Source: DATEJJ01 sp039649115
Lineage (GTDB): Bacteria > Actinomycetota > Actinomycetes > Mycobacteriales > Micromonosporaceae
Assembly (NCBI GenBank): GCA_039649115.1
Contig: JBBWZQ010000155.1
Location: 1 to 12,565, forward strand
Reading direction: 5' to 3'
DNA: 12,565 nt
The notes under the pieces were generated by a model. The model did not search any database. It was not told where the DNA came from and worked only from the letters and a program-made list of their open reading frames with translations. Both the position numbers and the translations under genes were made by a program. Positions 1 to 6,868 of this stretch are shown one piece after another. Each line of letters begins with the position of its first letter. The stretch's first letter is position 1.

Positions 1-95
1 CGCAGCCCCGCGTCCGTATACCGCATCGTGTGACCTTCTCCGGTTGGTGGGCACGGCGCCGTCTGGGAGGCCGGCGCCGTACCCGGCCCTGGGAT

Positions 96-127
96 GGGCC
101 CGCGTGTGCGCTGACACACGCGGGCCC
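96..127. terminator. Perfect 13-bp-stem hairpin, probable terminator
   Basis: The arms gggcccgcgtgtg (96-108) and cacacgcgggccc (115-127) are perfectly complementary around a 6-nt loop. There is no T-tract on either side, as is usual for hairpin terminators in high-GC actinomycetes. It could end a gene entering from the left edge on the plus strand, or stop residual leftward transcription from the XRE gene. The strand cannot be decided from the sequence. Confidence 0.5.
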
Positions 128-337
128 CGACCACCCGACGACCGCACGTGCTACCGAACAGCCGCCGGGGTTGCTCTTGGCTGGGGCGCGGACGGCGGGC
201 CTGGCGGCCCAGCGTCGGGTTGCGGGGCTACTCGACCATCCACCACTGGGCTACCGCCCCGCCGTCCGCACCTCGAACACGGCGGCCTGCTCTTGCGACA
301 GATGTGGGCGCCGCGCTCGACAAACGGACAGTAAGCC

Positions 338-354
338 GATCACCACCGGTGATC
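338..354. repeat. Short inverted repeat, 7-bp arms
   Basis: The arms gatcacc (338-344) and ggtgatc (348-354) are perfect complements around a 3-nt centre. The short centre makes a protein-binding operator more likely than a stable hairpin. There is no adjacent gene start on either strand to assign it to. Confidence 0.25.
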
Positions 355-398
355 CATGTGCACGGCGGGCCAGTTGCCGGCCTTGATCAGGCAGAACC

Positions 399-413
399 GA
401 CCCGTGACGGGTC
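399..413 (-). terminator. Inverted repeat just after the XRE stop
   Basis: The arms gacccgt (399-405) and acgggtc (407-413) are perfect complements around one base, and a further cacccgt lies next to them (413-419). The repeat begins 11 bp beyond the stop codon of the XRE gene, the position expected of a terminator, although a one-base loop would have to open to fold as RNA. Confidence 0.3.
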
Positions 414-424
414 ACCCGTGCAGG

Positions 425-1663
425 TCACGCGGCGAGATCGAGGAACTCGGCCAGCTCCCGCAGCTCCGCCGGTACGGACCGCGGCCGGGCGTGCAGCAGC
501 CGGTCCGCGATGGACCGGGCGTACCGCTGGTACCGCAGCCACCCCGGCACCGCCTGGCGCAGCTGCAGCAACACCGCGAGCGCATCGTTGTACTCGCGGC
601 GCTCCGTGTGCGCGGCGGCCACATCCAGCCGGAACCGCTGATGGGTCACTGCGGGGCGCATGTCGTCCGGCACGTCACGCGCCGAACGCATCGCCGTGTC
701 CACGTCCCCGGTCACCATCGCCAGCTCGACCTCGCGCACCGCGACCACCGGCGGGGACAGAGCCGTCCAGTGGGCCACGTCGGGGGACTCGAATGGTGCG
801 GCCACGTACGCGGCGGCGCGAGCACGGCGCAGGGCGTCAGCGGCCACCTCGGGCCGGTTGTTGCGGGTCGCCGCGGCGGCAGCGCCGAGGTTCAGCCATC
901 CGAACACCGCGACCTGCGCCAGTGGCGAGCGGGTCAGCGATGGCTCGATGCTCTCCGCGCTGTGCAACGCCGCCGTCTCGGCCTCGTCGAAGCGACCCTG
1001 ACGGGTCAGCAGCCAATTCTCCGTACACACGGCGGCGGCCACGAGCACGTCGTCGCCAGCGGCACGGCCGGCGTCCATCGCAAGGCCCAGCGCCGTCCAG
1101 GCGAGGTCTTCCCGGCGTAGTTGGATGAGCACCATGGCGGCGGTCTGGTACGCCTGCGCCACCTGCGCCCACGCCGTGAGCTGGTCGTCACCCTCCAGCG
1201 CCGCAACGGTGCGTCGGCCGTGAGCGAGGGCGGTCGGTGTCGCGGCGATGGCGCCGGCATAGTCGGAGTCCCGGAACATGCCGTTGACCTCGCGCACGGT
1301 GCTCCGCAACGCCACCAGGGTGGGCGCATCCCCGTCGTCAGCGAGGGTGGGCACGGCTGGGCCGGCGAGGGTGCGGGCCGGCTGGAGGGCGCGGCGGATG
1401 GCGAACATGTCGGCCCGGTCGTCCACGTCGACCCGGTCGTCGAAGCGGGGCACCGGCGCGAACAGCTCGACCGTGGTGACGCCCAGGGCGGCGGCCAGCT
1501 TGCGCAGGGTGGGCAGCGAGGCAGACTCGCGGTCGCCGCGCTCCAGCTTGCGAATTACGCTCACGGACACGCTGGCGCGTTCGGCGAGCTGCTCTTGCGT
1601 CAGGCCGCGGCGGCGGCGGATCCGGGCGAGGTTGTCGCCGATCTCGGGCGTGCGTGGTGTCAT
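425..1663 (-). CDS. XRE-family helix-turn-helix regulator with helical-repeat C-terminus
   Basis: A 412-residue cytoplasmic DNA-binding regulator. Residues about 8-69 form a classic XRE/Cro-C1 helix-turn-helix domain (IGDNLARIRRRRGLTQEQLA, then a recognition-helix region VSVSVIRKLERGDR and LPTLRKLAAALGV). The remaining 340 or so residues are Ala/Arg/Leu-rich and look all-helical, consistent with the TPR-like ligand- or peptide-sensing C-terminus common in actinobacterial XRE regulators; no enzymatic motif is visible. The ATG at 1663 is preceded by GGGGAG (1675-1680) 11 bp upstream, which supports the start. A 9-bp-arm inverted repeat 35-63 bp upstream of the ATG could be its own operator. It is separated by 140 bp from the upstream PPOX gene, so it is probably transcribed independently. 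Targets and ligand cannot be inferred. Confidence 0.9.
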   Translation of the reverse strand: MTPRTPEIGDNLARIRRRRGLTQEQLAERASVSVSVIRKLERGDRESASLPTLRKLAAALGVTTVELFAPVPRFDDRVDVDDRADMFAIRRALQPARTLAGPAVPTLADDGDAPTLVALRSTVREVNGMFRDSDYAGAIAATPTALAHGRRTVAALEGDDQLTAWAQVAQAYQTAAMVLIQLRREDLAWTALGLAMDAGRAAGDDVLVAAAVCTENWLLTRQGRFDEAETAALHSAESIEPSLTRSPLAQVAVFGWLNLGAAAAATRNNRPEVAADALRRARAAAYVAAPFESPDVAHWTALSPPVVAVREVELAMVTGDVDTAMRSARDVPDDMRPAVTHQRFRLDVAAAHTERREYNDALAVLLQLRQAVPGWLRYQRYARSIADRLLHARPRSVPAELRELAEFLDLAA

Positions 1664-1697
1664 GGTCGGTTCAACTCCCCCGGTAGCGGTCGGGGTT

Positions 1698-1726
1698 GCG
1701 GGCCGCGCCGCTACAATGCGGCCCGC
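1698..1726. promoter_or_regulatory. 9-bp-arm inverted repeat between PPOX and XRE genes
   Basis: The arms gcgggccgc (1698-1706) and gcggcccgc (1718-1726) are perfect complements around an 11-nt AT-richer centre (gccgctacaat). Two readings are possible: a hairpin terminator for the PPOX gene, whose stop is 77 bp upstream on the minus strand, or an operator for the XRE gene, whose start is 35 bp downstream. The spacing between half-sites (about two helical turns centre to centre) suits a dimeric regulator, and XRE proteins are often autoregulated, but this is inference. Confidence 0.4.
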
Positions 1727-1803
1727 TCTGCTTCCACCGTACCCAACGAGATCGCCCCGCCACGCCGTGCGGGCAGCCGAGCCGGGCGCGGCGGCCGGAG
1801 ACT

Positions 1804-2205
1804 TCAGACAGCGAAGGTCACGATCTTCAAAGGGCGTACCCGGACGATGAAGCGCTGCTCGTCGGGCGACTCGGCCGGCGGGTCCACGCCGAGGTACTTG
1901 TGGGACAGCTGGTGCGGGAGCGACTTGCCGGGGTCCGGCACGAGTTCGGCGGTGCCGCGGATCTCCGCCGAGTGGTAGGGGTCCGCCAGGTCGAAGACGC
2001 TGACGCTGATCCGGTGATCGCGGGCCAGGTTGCGCGCCTTCTGCCGGCCGGCGAGGGTGGAGAACACCGGCGAGTCCCCGTCGCGCGCGATCCAGACGAC
2101 GGCGGAGTGCGGTGCGCCGCCGGGACCCAGGGTCGCCACGACGGCGAAGTTCCGGCCGTCGAGGAGGGCGCGGGTGGCCGCGTCCAGGGCTATCTCGCCG
2201 GGCAC
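1804..2205 (-). CDS. PPOX-class split-barrel oxidoreductase, probably F420-dependent
   Basis: A 133-residue protein of the pyridoxamine-5'-phosphate-oxidase-like split-barrel fold. The order of elements fits the small actinobacterial F420/FMN-binding PPOX enzymes: RNFAVVATLGPGGAPHSAVVW (residues about 18-38), the central GRQKARNLARDHRISVSVFD (53-72) and the strand IRGTAELV (82-89). The K-A-R-N-L-x-x-D segment is typical of the family resembling mycobacterial Rv1155. The physiological substrate is unknown; such enzymes reduce or oxidise small organics using F420H2 or flavin. The start chosen is GTG at 2205, giving the normal family length and a 16-bp overlap with the end of the upstream hydrolase gene, which implies co-transcription and translational coupling. 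A longer frame runs upstream through the hydrolase but there it is only a shadow. FMN rather than F420 as cofactor remains possible. Confidence 0.85.
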   Translation of the reverse strand: MPGEIALDAATRALLDGRNFAVVATLGPGGAPHSAVVWIARDGDSPVFSTLAGRQKARNLARDHRISVSVFDLADPYHSAEIRGTAELVPDPGKSLPHQLSHKYLGVDPPAESPDEQRFIVRVRPLKIVTFAV

Positions 2206-3731
2206 GTGGTACCCGCGGCCGGTACGGTCTGATTGATCAGGTAGGCGTCGATCGTGTTCCGGATGCAGGTCGTCTGCGGGTAGGCCGTGTGGCCCTGCCC
2301 CTGCCAGGTGACCACGGTCGCGTTGCCCAGCATGTTCGCCAGCTTCGCGGTCTGCGCGTACGGGGTGGCCGGGTCGTTGATGGTGCCGACCACCACGATC
2401 GGCGGTGCGCCGTTCGCCTTGCCCGTCGGGTACGGGTCGCGCTTGGCGGGCCAGACCGCGCAGCCCAGCAGGCCGGTCGCCAGCGCCGCGCCGAACAGCG
2501 GGTACTTGGCACGCCACTGCATCTGCAGGCTCCGGGCCTGGGTCACGGTCTCGCCGCCGGCGTCGTCGTCGCAGGACACCGTGTTGAAGGCGTCGAACAT
2601 GTTGTCGTAGTGGCCGCTGGAGTCGCGCTGCGCGTACGCGTCGGCGAGGCCGAGGAGCCCGTCGGCGTTGCCGCGGTTGATGGCGGCCACGGCACTGGCC
2701 AGCGTGGGCCACTCGGACTGCGAGTAGAGCGCCTCGATCACTCCGGTCAGCACCCAGCCGGCGGTCGCCCGTCTGCCGTCGGCCCCCCGTACCGGAGAAG
2801 TCCTGGATTTCGCCAGTGCGGCGTTGACGGCCGCGCGGGCGTCCGGTGCGATGGCGCAGGTGTTCTGCCGGCACCAGCCGGCGAACTGGTTGAACGCGTT
2901 CTCGAAGCCCTTGGCCTGGCTCTCCGCGGCGTCGATCGCCTTCTGGGTGGGGTCGACCGCCCCGTCGAGGACGAAGGCCCGGATGTTCTTCGGGAAGAGC
3001 TGGGCGTAGGCCGCGCCGAGCAGGGTGCCGTAGGAGAAGCCGAGGTAGTTGATCTTCTGGTCGCCGACCGCGGCGCGGATCGCGTCGATGTCGCGGGCCG
3101 CCTGCTCGGTGGCGAAAAGCGAGAGCGTCGTCCCGTATTTGGCCTGGCACCCGGCGTCCATCTTGCGCCACAGCCCGGTGAGCGAGTCGAACTGCGCCTG
3201 CGTCGCCGGGTCGGGGTCGGTGCCGAACGCGGCGTCCAGGTCGCTGTCGCTGAAGCACTTGACCGCGGGCGTGGAGTTGCCGACGCCGCGGGGGTCGAAG
3301 CCGATCACGTCGAACCGCTGCAGGATCTCGTCGGGCAGTTCGAGGGAGAGGTAGGCGGCCAGTTGCACGCCGGAGGCGCCGGGGCCGCCCGGGTTGGTGA
3401 TCAGCGAGCCGATCCGGTGGAACTGGTGCTTGCTGCGTACCCGCATCAGCGCCACCTCGAAGGTCTTGCCGTTGCTCGGGCTGGCCCAGTCCTGCGGTAC
3501 GAGCACGGAGCCGCAGTCGTAGGCGGTGTCGGCGGCGACCTGGCGCAGCATCTGCCTGGCCACGTCGTCGCAGGACTTCCAGTTGACGGTGGAGGCGGGT
3601 GCGCTGGTCGACGGCTGCGCGCTGGCGCCGCCGGCCCCGGCGGTGGGGGAAACCCAGCGCAGGCTCGGCGTGCAGCCGGCGGCGACCAGCGCCACGACCG
3701 CGAAGATCGCTACTATCGCCCTTCGTTGCAC
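2190..3731 (-). CDS. Secreted lipoprotein alpha/beta hydrolase, tripeptidyl aminopeptidase type
   Basis: A 513-residue extracytoplasmic serine hydrolase. The N-terminus has two arginines, a hydrophobic core and the lipobox VAAGC with Cys20, so it should be a membrane-anchored lipoprotein. A Ser/Pro/Ala-rich linker (about 28-48) precedes the catalytic domain. The oxyanion segment is NPGGPGASG (113-121), FDPRGVGNS lies at 145-153 and the nucleophile elbow is GFSYG with Ser233. The other triad members are likely Asp453 (INDPATPY) and His481 (GQGHTAY) within a TAP-like C-terminal domain. Cysteines near the ends (for example Cys489 and Cys510) could form disulfides. Relatives in Streptomyces are tripeptidyl or prolyl aminopeptidases such as SlpD/SlpE and Tap; the exact substrate cannot be read from sequence. 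I chose GTG at 3731 because it follows GGAGGA by 7 bp and directly yields the lipoprotein signal; the frame is open further upstream without one. Confidence 0.9.
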   Translation of the reverse strand: MQRRAIVAIFAVVALVAAGCTPSLRWVSPTAGAGGASAQPSTSAPASTVNWKSCDDVARQMLRQVAADTAYDCGSVLVPQDWASPSNGKTFEVALMRVRSKHQFHRIGSLITNPGGPGASGVQLAAYLSLELPDEILQRFDVIGFDPRGVGNSTPAVKCFSDSDLDAAFGTDPDPATQAQFDSLTGLWRKMDAGCQAKYGTTLSLFATEQAARDIDAIRAAVGDQKINYLGFSYGTLLGAAYAQLFPKNIRAFVLDGAVDPTQKAIDAAESQAKGFENAFNQFAGWCRQNTCAIAPDARAAVNAALAKSRTSPVRGADGRRATAGWVLTGVIEALYSQSEWPTLASAVAAINRGNADGLLGLADAYAQRDSSGHYDNMFDAFNTVSCDDDAGGETVTQARSLQMQWRAKYPLFGAALATGLLGCAVWPAKRDPYPTGKANGAPPIVVVGTINDPATPYAQTAKLANMLGNATVVTWQGQGHTAYPQTTCIRNTIDAYLINQTVPAAGTTCPAR

Positions 3732-3738
3732 CGCCGCA

Positions 3739-3744
3739 TCCTCC
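3739..3744 (-). promoter_or_regulatory. Ribosome binding site of the lipoprotein hydrolase
   Basis: On the minus strand this reads GGAGGA, 7 bp before GTG at 3731. It decides the start against upstream in-frame codons and places the signal peptide at the very N-terminus. Confidence 0.7.
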
Positions 3745-3777
3745 CAGCCGTGGGTTCGCGCCCGACACAGTCTCGCA

Positions 3778-4863
3778 TCACCGCGGCAACTCGCCACGCA
3801 GAACCTCGTCGACGTCGAAGCGCAACGGCCGCTCCAACTGGTCATACGTGCAGGACTCCGGGGTGCGGTCGGGGCGGGAGCGGCGGAACTGCGCGGTGTG
3901 GCGGATCCGGTCACCCTCCATCGCCTCGTACCCCACCTCGATCACCCACTCCGGGCGGAGCGGTACCCAGGACAGGTCCTTCTTACCCGTCCACCGGCTC
4001 ACCGCGCCTGGCACGCGCTGGCCCTCCTCGGCGGAGGAGCCGCCCAGCCAGGGATGGTTCTCGACGTTGTCGCGGTACGGCGCGATCTCGTCGAGCAGCT
4101 CCTTGCGCCGGGCCATGGAGAAGCTCGCGCTGACCCCGACGTGGTGCAGCGTGCCGGCCGAGTCGTACAGCCCGAGGAGCAGGGAGCCGACCACCGGCCC
4201 GGACTTGTGCCAGCGGAACCCGGCGACCACGACGTCGGCGGTGCGGGAGTGCTTGATCTTGTACATCAGCCGCTTGCCGGGCGCGTACGGGATGTCGGCC
4301 GGCTTCGCGACGAGCCCGTCCAGCCCGGCACCCTCGAAGATCTTGAACCACTCCCGCGCCTGGTCGACCTCCGGCGTGATGGTCGTGATGTGCACCGGCG
4401 GCCGCACGCCGGCCAGGGCGCGCTCCAGCACGGCCCGGCGGGTCGAGTACGGCGCGTCGATGTACGCCTCGTCGTCCAGCACCAGCAGGTCGAACGCGAC
4501 GAACGAGGCGGGCGCCTGCTCGGCGAGCAGGTTGACCCGCGACGCGGCCGGGTGGATGCGCTGCCCGAGCAGCTCGAAGTCCAGGCGCGGGGTGGGCTGG
4601 TCCCGGCGGATCACGACCAGCTCGCCGTCGATCGCGCTGCGCGGCGGCAGTTGTGCCCGCGCCTGCGCCACGACCTCGGGAAAGTAGCGGGTCAGCGTAT
4701 TGCCGCCGCGGCTGGCCAGCTCCACCTCGTCGCCGTCGCGGAAGATGATGCAGCGGAAACCGTCCCACTTCGGCTCGTACGTCATCCCCTCGGCGACGGG
4801 GATCTGCGGGACCGCCTTCGCGAGCATCGGCTCCACCGGAGGATTGATCGGCAGCTGCATCAT
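3778..4863 (-). CDS. ligC: ATP-dependent DNA ligase LigC
   Basis: A 361-residue ATP-dependent ligase, close in length to mycobacterial LigC. It seals nicks by adenylating an active-site lysine and transferring AMP to the 5' phosphate. Motif I is KWDGFR with catalytic Lys32; IDGEL (78-82) carries Glu81; AFDLL (123-127) and DGLVAK (182-187) are the next nucleotidyltransferase motifs, and KIKH (202-205) is motif V. The rest (about 208-361) is the OB-fold domain. The start PVEPMLAKAVPQIP is typical of LigC. There is no polymerase or phosphoesterase domain, so this is not LigD, and no Ku gene is visible. Its ATG at 4863 overlaps the stop of the preceding 43-codon frame (ATGA); a second ATG follows directly and could also serve. 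Mycobacterial LigC has been implicated in excision repair, which fits a glycosylase in the same cluster. The hydrolase begins 46 bp downstream and may be co-transcribed. Confidence 0.92.
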   Translation of the reverse strand: MMQLPINPPVEPMLAKAVPQIPVAEGMTYEPKWDGFRCIIFRDGDEVELASRGGNTLTRYFPEVVAQARAQLPPRSAIDGELVVIRRDQPTPRLDFELLGQRIHPAASRVNLLAEQAPASFVAFDLLVLDDEAYIDAPYSTRRAVLERALAGVRPPVHITTITPEVDQAREWFKIFEGAGLDGLVAKPADIPYAPGKRLMYKIKHSRTADVVVAGFRWHKSGPVVGSLLLGLYDSAGTLHHVGVSASFSMARRKELLDEIAPYRDNVENHPWLGGSSAEEGQRVPGAVSRWTGKKDLSWVPLRPEWVIEVGYEAMEGDRIRHTAQFRRSRPDRTPESCTYDQLERPLRFDVDEVLRGELPR

Positions 4864-4991
4864 GCCGAGGATAGCCGTTTCTCCAGGAGGACCAGCGGGT
4901 AGGCGCCGGCCGGGGCGGGGATGCGGCGGTAGCCCAGGCGCTCGTAGCGCCGGACGTTCGGAGCTGCGCGGCCCGGTGAACAGCTGATCAT
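4860..4991 (-). pseudogene. Truncated GNAT acetyltransferase tail, or tiny coupled ORF
   Basis: A 43-codon frame whose product, beginning MISCSPGRAAPNVRRYERLG and continuing YRRI, looks like the last strand-helix-strand of a GNAT N-acetyltransferase, in which N-x-x-x-Y-E-R-L-G-Y/F-R is typical. The acetyl-CoA-binding motif (R/Q-x-x-G-x-G/A) and everything N-terminal is missing, and the upstream sequence in this frame is only a shadow of the glycosylase, so it cannot be catalytic alone. It still has an ATG overlapping the glycosylase stop by one base (TGATG) and a TGA overlapping the ligC start (ATGA), so it is probably translated as a link between the two. Best reading: a remnant left when a GNAT gene was replaced by the glycosylase-side genes. 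Alternative: a retained small protein or translational coupler. Confidence 0.55.
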
Positions 4992-5932
4992 CAGAAGCGG
5001 GCGAAGGAGCGGATCGTCATGCGCGGGCCGAAGCGGGGCGGGTGCGGACCGCTGGTCATGACGAGGTCGCAGACCCGGGCGCGCTGGCCCCGGAACGGCT
5101 CCAGGAGTTCGAGCATCCGCGTGTCGGCCGGGGACAGCCGGCCCGGTGCCGACTCGCGGGAGCCGGCGCGGGGCGCTCCGGTGAACGCGAAGACCACCAC
5201 GTGCGGGAGGTTGTAGTCGCCCACCGTGACCGCGTCCGGGTCGCCGAACGCCACCCGGACCACCTCGGCCGCCGTCCAGTGCCCGATGCCCGGGATCGCG
5301 ACCAGCGCGGCGGTCGCCGCGGCGGCATCCGGCGCGCTCTCCAGCCGGCCCGCCACCGCCGCCACCCGGCGCAGCGCGTCGGCCCGGCGCTGCTCGATGC
5401 CGAACGGGTGGAACAGCCAGTACGGGCTGGCCGCGACCGCGTCGGGATCGGCGGGCAGCAGCAGCCCGGGCAGCGGGCCGGGCGCCGGCTCGCCGAAGCG
5501 CCGGGCCACCTGGTGGAAGCTGCGGGCAGCCTCCTTGCCGCTCACCTTCTGCCCGAGGATCGTCGGTACCAGCAGCGGGAACAGCCGGCCGCTGCGGGCC
5601 ATCCGGCGGCCCGGGTGCTGGTGCCAGATCCGGCGTACGACCGGGTGGGCGGCGGCCAGCGGCTCGAACGGCGTGACGTCGTCGCGCAGCCCGGCCACCG
5701 CGTCCGACTGGTCGACCACCCACTCCGCACCCGGACCGTAGCCCTGTGCCTGCAGTTCGTCACCGGCCCGGAGCAGGTGCAGGGTGCCGGGGCCGTCGGG
5801 AGTGCGGGTGGCCCACCACAGCTCCGCGGCGCTGAGCCGGATCGACGGGTCACCGCCCAGCGGGCGCAGCGCGGCCAGGGTACCGACGAAGTCGTACCGG
5901 TGGGGTGCGGCTAGCCGCCGTAGCGAAATCAC
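4991..5932 (-). CDS. HhH-GPD DNA glycosylase, AlkA-like 3-methyladenine type
   Basis: A 313-residue base-excision enzyme of the helix-hairpin-helix GPD superfamily that should flip out and cleave damaged, probably alkylated, bases. The N-terminal half (about 1-95) is a beta-rich AlkA-like domain. The helical core contains LVPTILGQKVSGKEAARSFH (121-140), typical of the family's first core helices, then the hairpin LVAIPGIGHWTA (210-221) that grips the DNA backbone. Catalytic Asp is expected at 239 in VTVGDYNLP. No Cys-rich iron-sulfur loop is seen at the C-terminus, so it is not EndoIII or MutY-like. The start is GTG at 5932, overlapping the nurA stop as GTGA; its own stop overlaps the next ATG as TGATG. 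This makes it an internal operon gene. Alkylated-base specificity is inferred; some members excise other lesions. Confidence 0.87.
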   Translation of the reverse strand: MISLRRLAAPHRYDFVGTLAALRPLGGDPSIRLSAAELWWATRTPDGPGTLHLLRAGDELQAQGYGPGAEWVVDQSDAVAGLRDDVTPFEPLAAAHPVVRRIWHQHPGRRMARSGRLFPLLVPTILGQKVSGKEAARSFHQVARRFGEPAPGPLPGLLLPADPDAVAASPYWLFHPFGIEQRRADALRRVAAVAGRLESAPDAAAATAALVAIPGIGHWTAAEVVRVAFGDPDAVTVGDYNLPHVVVFAFTGAPRAGSRESAPGRLSPADTRMLELLEPFRGQRARVCDLVMTSGPHPPRFGPRMTIRSFARF

Positions 5933-6858
5933 TGCGCCGACCGTACCAGCGTGCGGTGCAGCAGCCGCGCGTCGCCCAGCAGCCCGCGCAGCCGCCGCTC
6001 CAGCCCGGCGATCGGCACCAGGTTCTGTGGCGCCCTGGGATCCTTGTACGGGCTGGAGGCGAACCGGGGCAGCGTCACGGTGGACAGGTCGGCCAGCGCG
6101 ATCGCGTCCTGCGTGGTGAGCTCACCCGAGCACTCGATGCGCACGATGCCGGCCCAGGGGCCGCGGGTCGGGCCGGGCAGCCGCAGGTACCAGGAGTAGA
6201 GGGTACTGAGCCGGAAGATCGGGGTCCGGGTGCCGGGCGGCAGGCCGGTCACCACGCGGACCAGCTCCACCGGCAGGTACCGGGTGCCCTGCGTCTTCAC
6301 GTAGCCGATCGTGCGGGGCAGGGCGCGCCGGCCGCGCAGCCGCCCGTCCGCGACCAGCAGGTCACCGTCCATTGTGGAGGAGCGGGCGGACTCGGAGACG
6401 GCCACCTCCAGGGCGCTCATCAGGCCACGCAGCCGCCCGTCCAGCTGCTGGTGGTCGGATGCGGGCACCTGGTGCGCCCGGTACCGGCTGGGCCCGCTGC
6501 CGACCGCGGTCACGACCGGTGCCGGGGTCAGCACCGCGCGGTCCACCCGGACCTCGACCGCTTCGGCCACCCCGCCGGCCAGGTCGCAGCGCACCACCCC
6601 GGCCGCGTACGAGGCGGCCAGCGCGGGATGGCTGTTGCCCTCCTCGTCCACGAGCCAGCCACGCGCCTCGTTGCGCAGCACCCCGTCCACGAACAGCACG
6701 ACGTCGGGTGCCCGGGCGGTACCGGCCGGGTCGCGCGGCCCCCAGCCGGCGGCGGGCACCTCCACCTCCGGGTCCACGTTCGCGGTGCTGTCCTTCGCCG
6801 GATCCTCCGGAACGGGCCGGCTGTACGCCGGATCCCAGGTGTCCCAGTAATAGTTCAC
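5929..6858 (-). CDS. nurA: NurA-type DNA end-resection nuclease
   Basis: A 309-residue protein that I assign to the NurA family: nucleases with 5'-to-3' and endonuclease activity that work with HerA in DNA end resection. After a charged N-terminal tail (about 1-50), VVLFVDGVLRNEAR (53-66) carries the family's first metal-binding Asp (Asp58). Then come STMDGDLLVADGRL (161-174) with further acidic residues, RTIGYVKTQ (182-190), which matches the NurA G-x-x-K segment, and a C-terminal block with SPYKDPRAPQNLVPIAGLE (269-287), typical of the end of NurA. The GTG start at 6858 is preceded by AGGAGA. It lies 118 bp after sbcC, the only real gap in the repair block, so it may have some independent expression, and it overlaps the glycosylase by 4 bp. 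The presence of herA, sbcD and sbcC just upstream strongly supports the identification, which on sequence alone is moderate. Confidence 0.82.
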   Translation of the reverse strand: MNYYWDTWDPAYSRPVPEDPAKDSTANVDPEVEVPAAGWGPRDPAGTARAPDVVLFVDGVLRNEARGWLVDEEGNSHPALAASYAAGVVRCDLAGGVAEAVEVRVDRAVLTPAPVVTAVGSGPSRYRAHQVPASDHQQLDGRLRGLMSALEVAVSESARSSTMDGDLLVADGRLRGRRALPRTIGYVKTQGTRYLPVELVRVVTGLPPGTRTPIFRLSTLYSWYLRLPGPTRGPWAGIVRIECSGELTTQDAIALADLSTVTLPRFASSPYKDPRAPQNLVPIAGLERRLRGLLGDARLLHRTLVRSAQ

Positions 6859-6862
6859 AGTG

Positions 6863-6868
6863 TCTCCT
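6863..6868 (-). promoter_or_regulatory. Ribosome binding site of nurA
   Basis: The minus strand reads AGGAGA 4 bp before GTG at 6858. It supports the GTG start and shows that nurA has its own initiation signal after the 118-bp gap from sbcC. Confidence 0.6.

Larger units (their letters stand above)
1..424. other. Gene-poor left flank, no supported gene
   Basis: I see no convincing gene in this 424-bp stretch. On the plus strand the first ten codons of frame 1 end in TGA at 31-33 and could be the tail of a rightward gene, which would fit the strong hairpin just after it (96-127), but ten codons are too few to support a call. On the minus strand, downstream of the XRE gene, a short stretch at about 340-411 reads FCLIKAGNWPAVHMDHRW before TGA. 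It looks protein-like but has no start codon in frame. The open plus-strand frames crossing the region are Arg/Gly/Pro-rich and look like composition artefacts. The flank may be decayed or regulatory DNA. Confidence 0.5.

Noticed and set aside
340..411. Minus-strand frame with an internal TGA followed by a Cys-rich stretch, considered as a selenoprotein or broken gene
   Set aside because: No start codon, no SECIS-like context identified, and the stretch is too short to support a gene. Mentioned only as part of the gene-poor flank.
1712..1717. tacaat as a plus-strand -10 box
   Set aside because: No -35-like hexamer at 16-18 bp upstream and no plus-strand gene downstream.
2206..3768. N-terminal extension of the PPOX-type protein to over 600 residues
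   Set aside because: The added part is an Arg-rich out-of-frame reading of the hydrolase gene; the GTG at 2205 gives the family's normal length.
2112..4133. Long plus-strand open frame across the hydrolase and ligase genes
   Set aside because: Its product is Arg/Gly/Val-rich with no recognisable domain, and it is antisense to genes with clear catalytic motifs. Such frames are expected in very GC-rich coding DNA.
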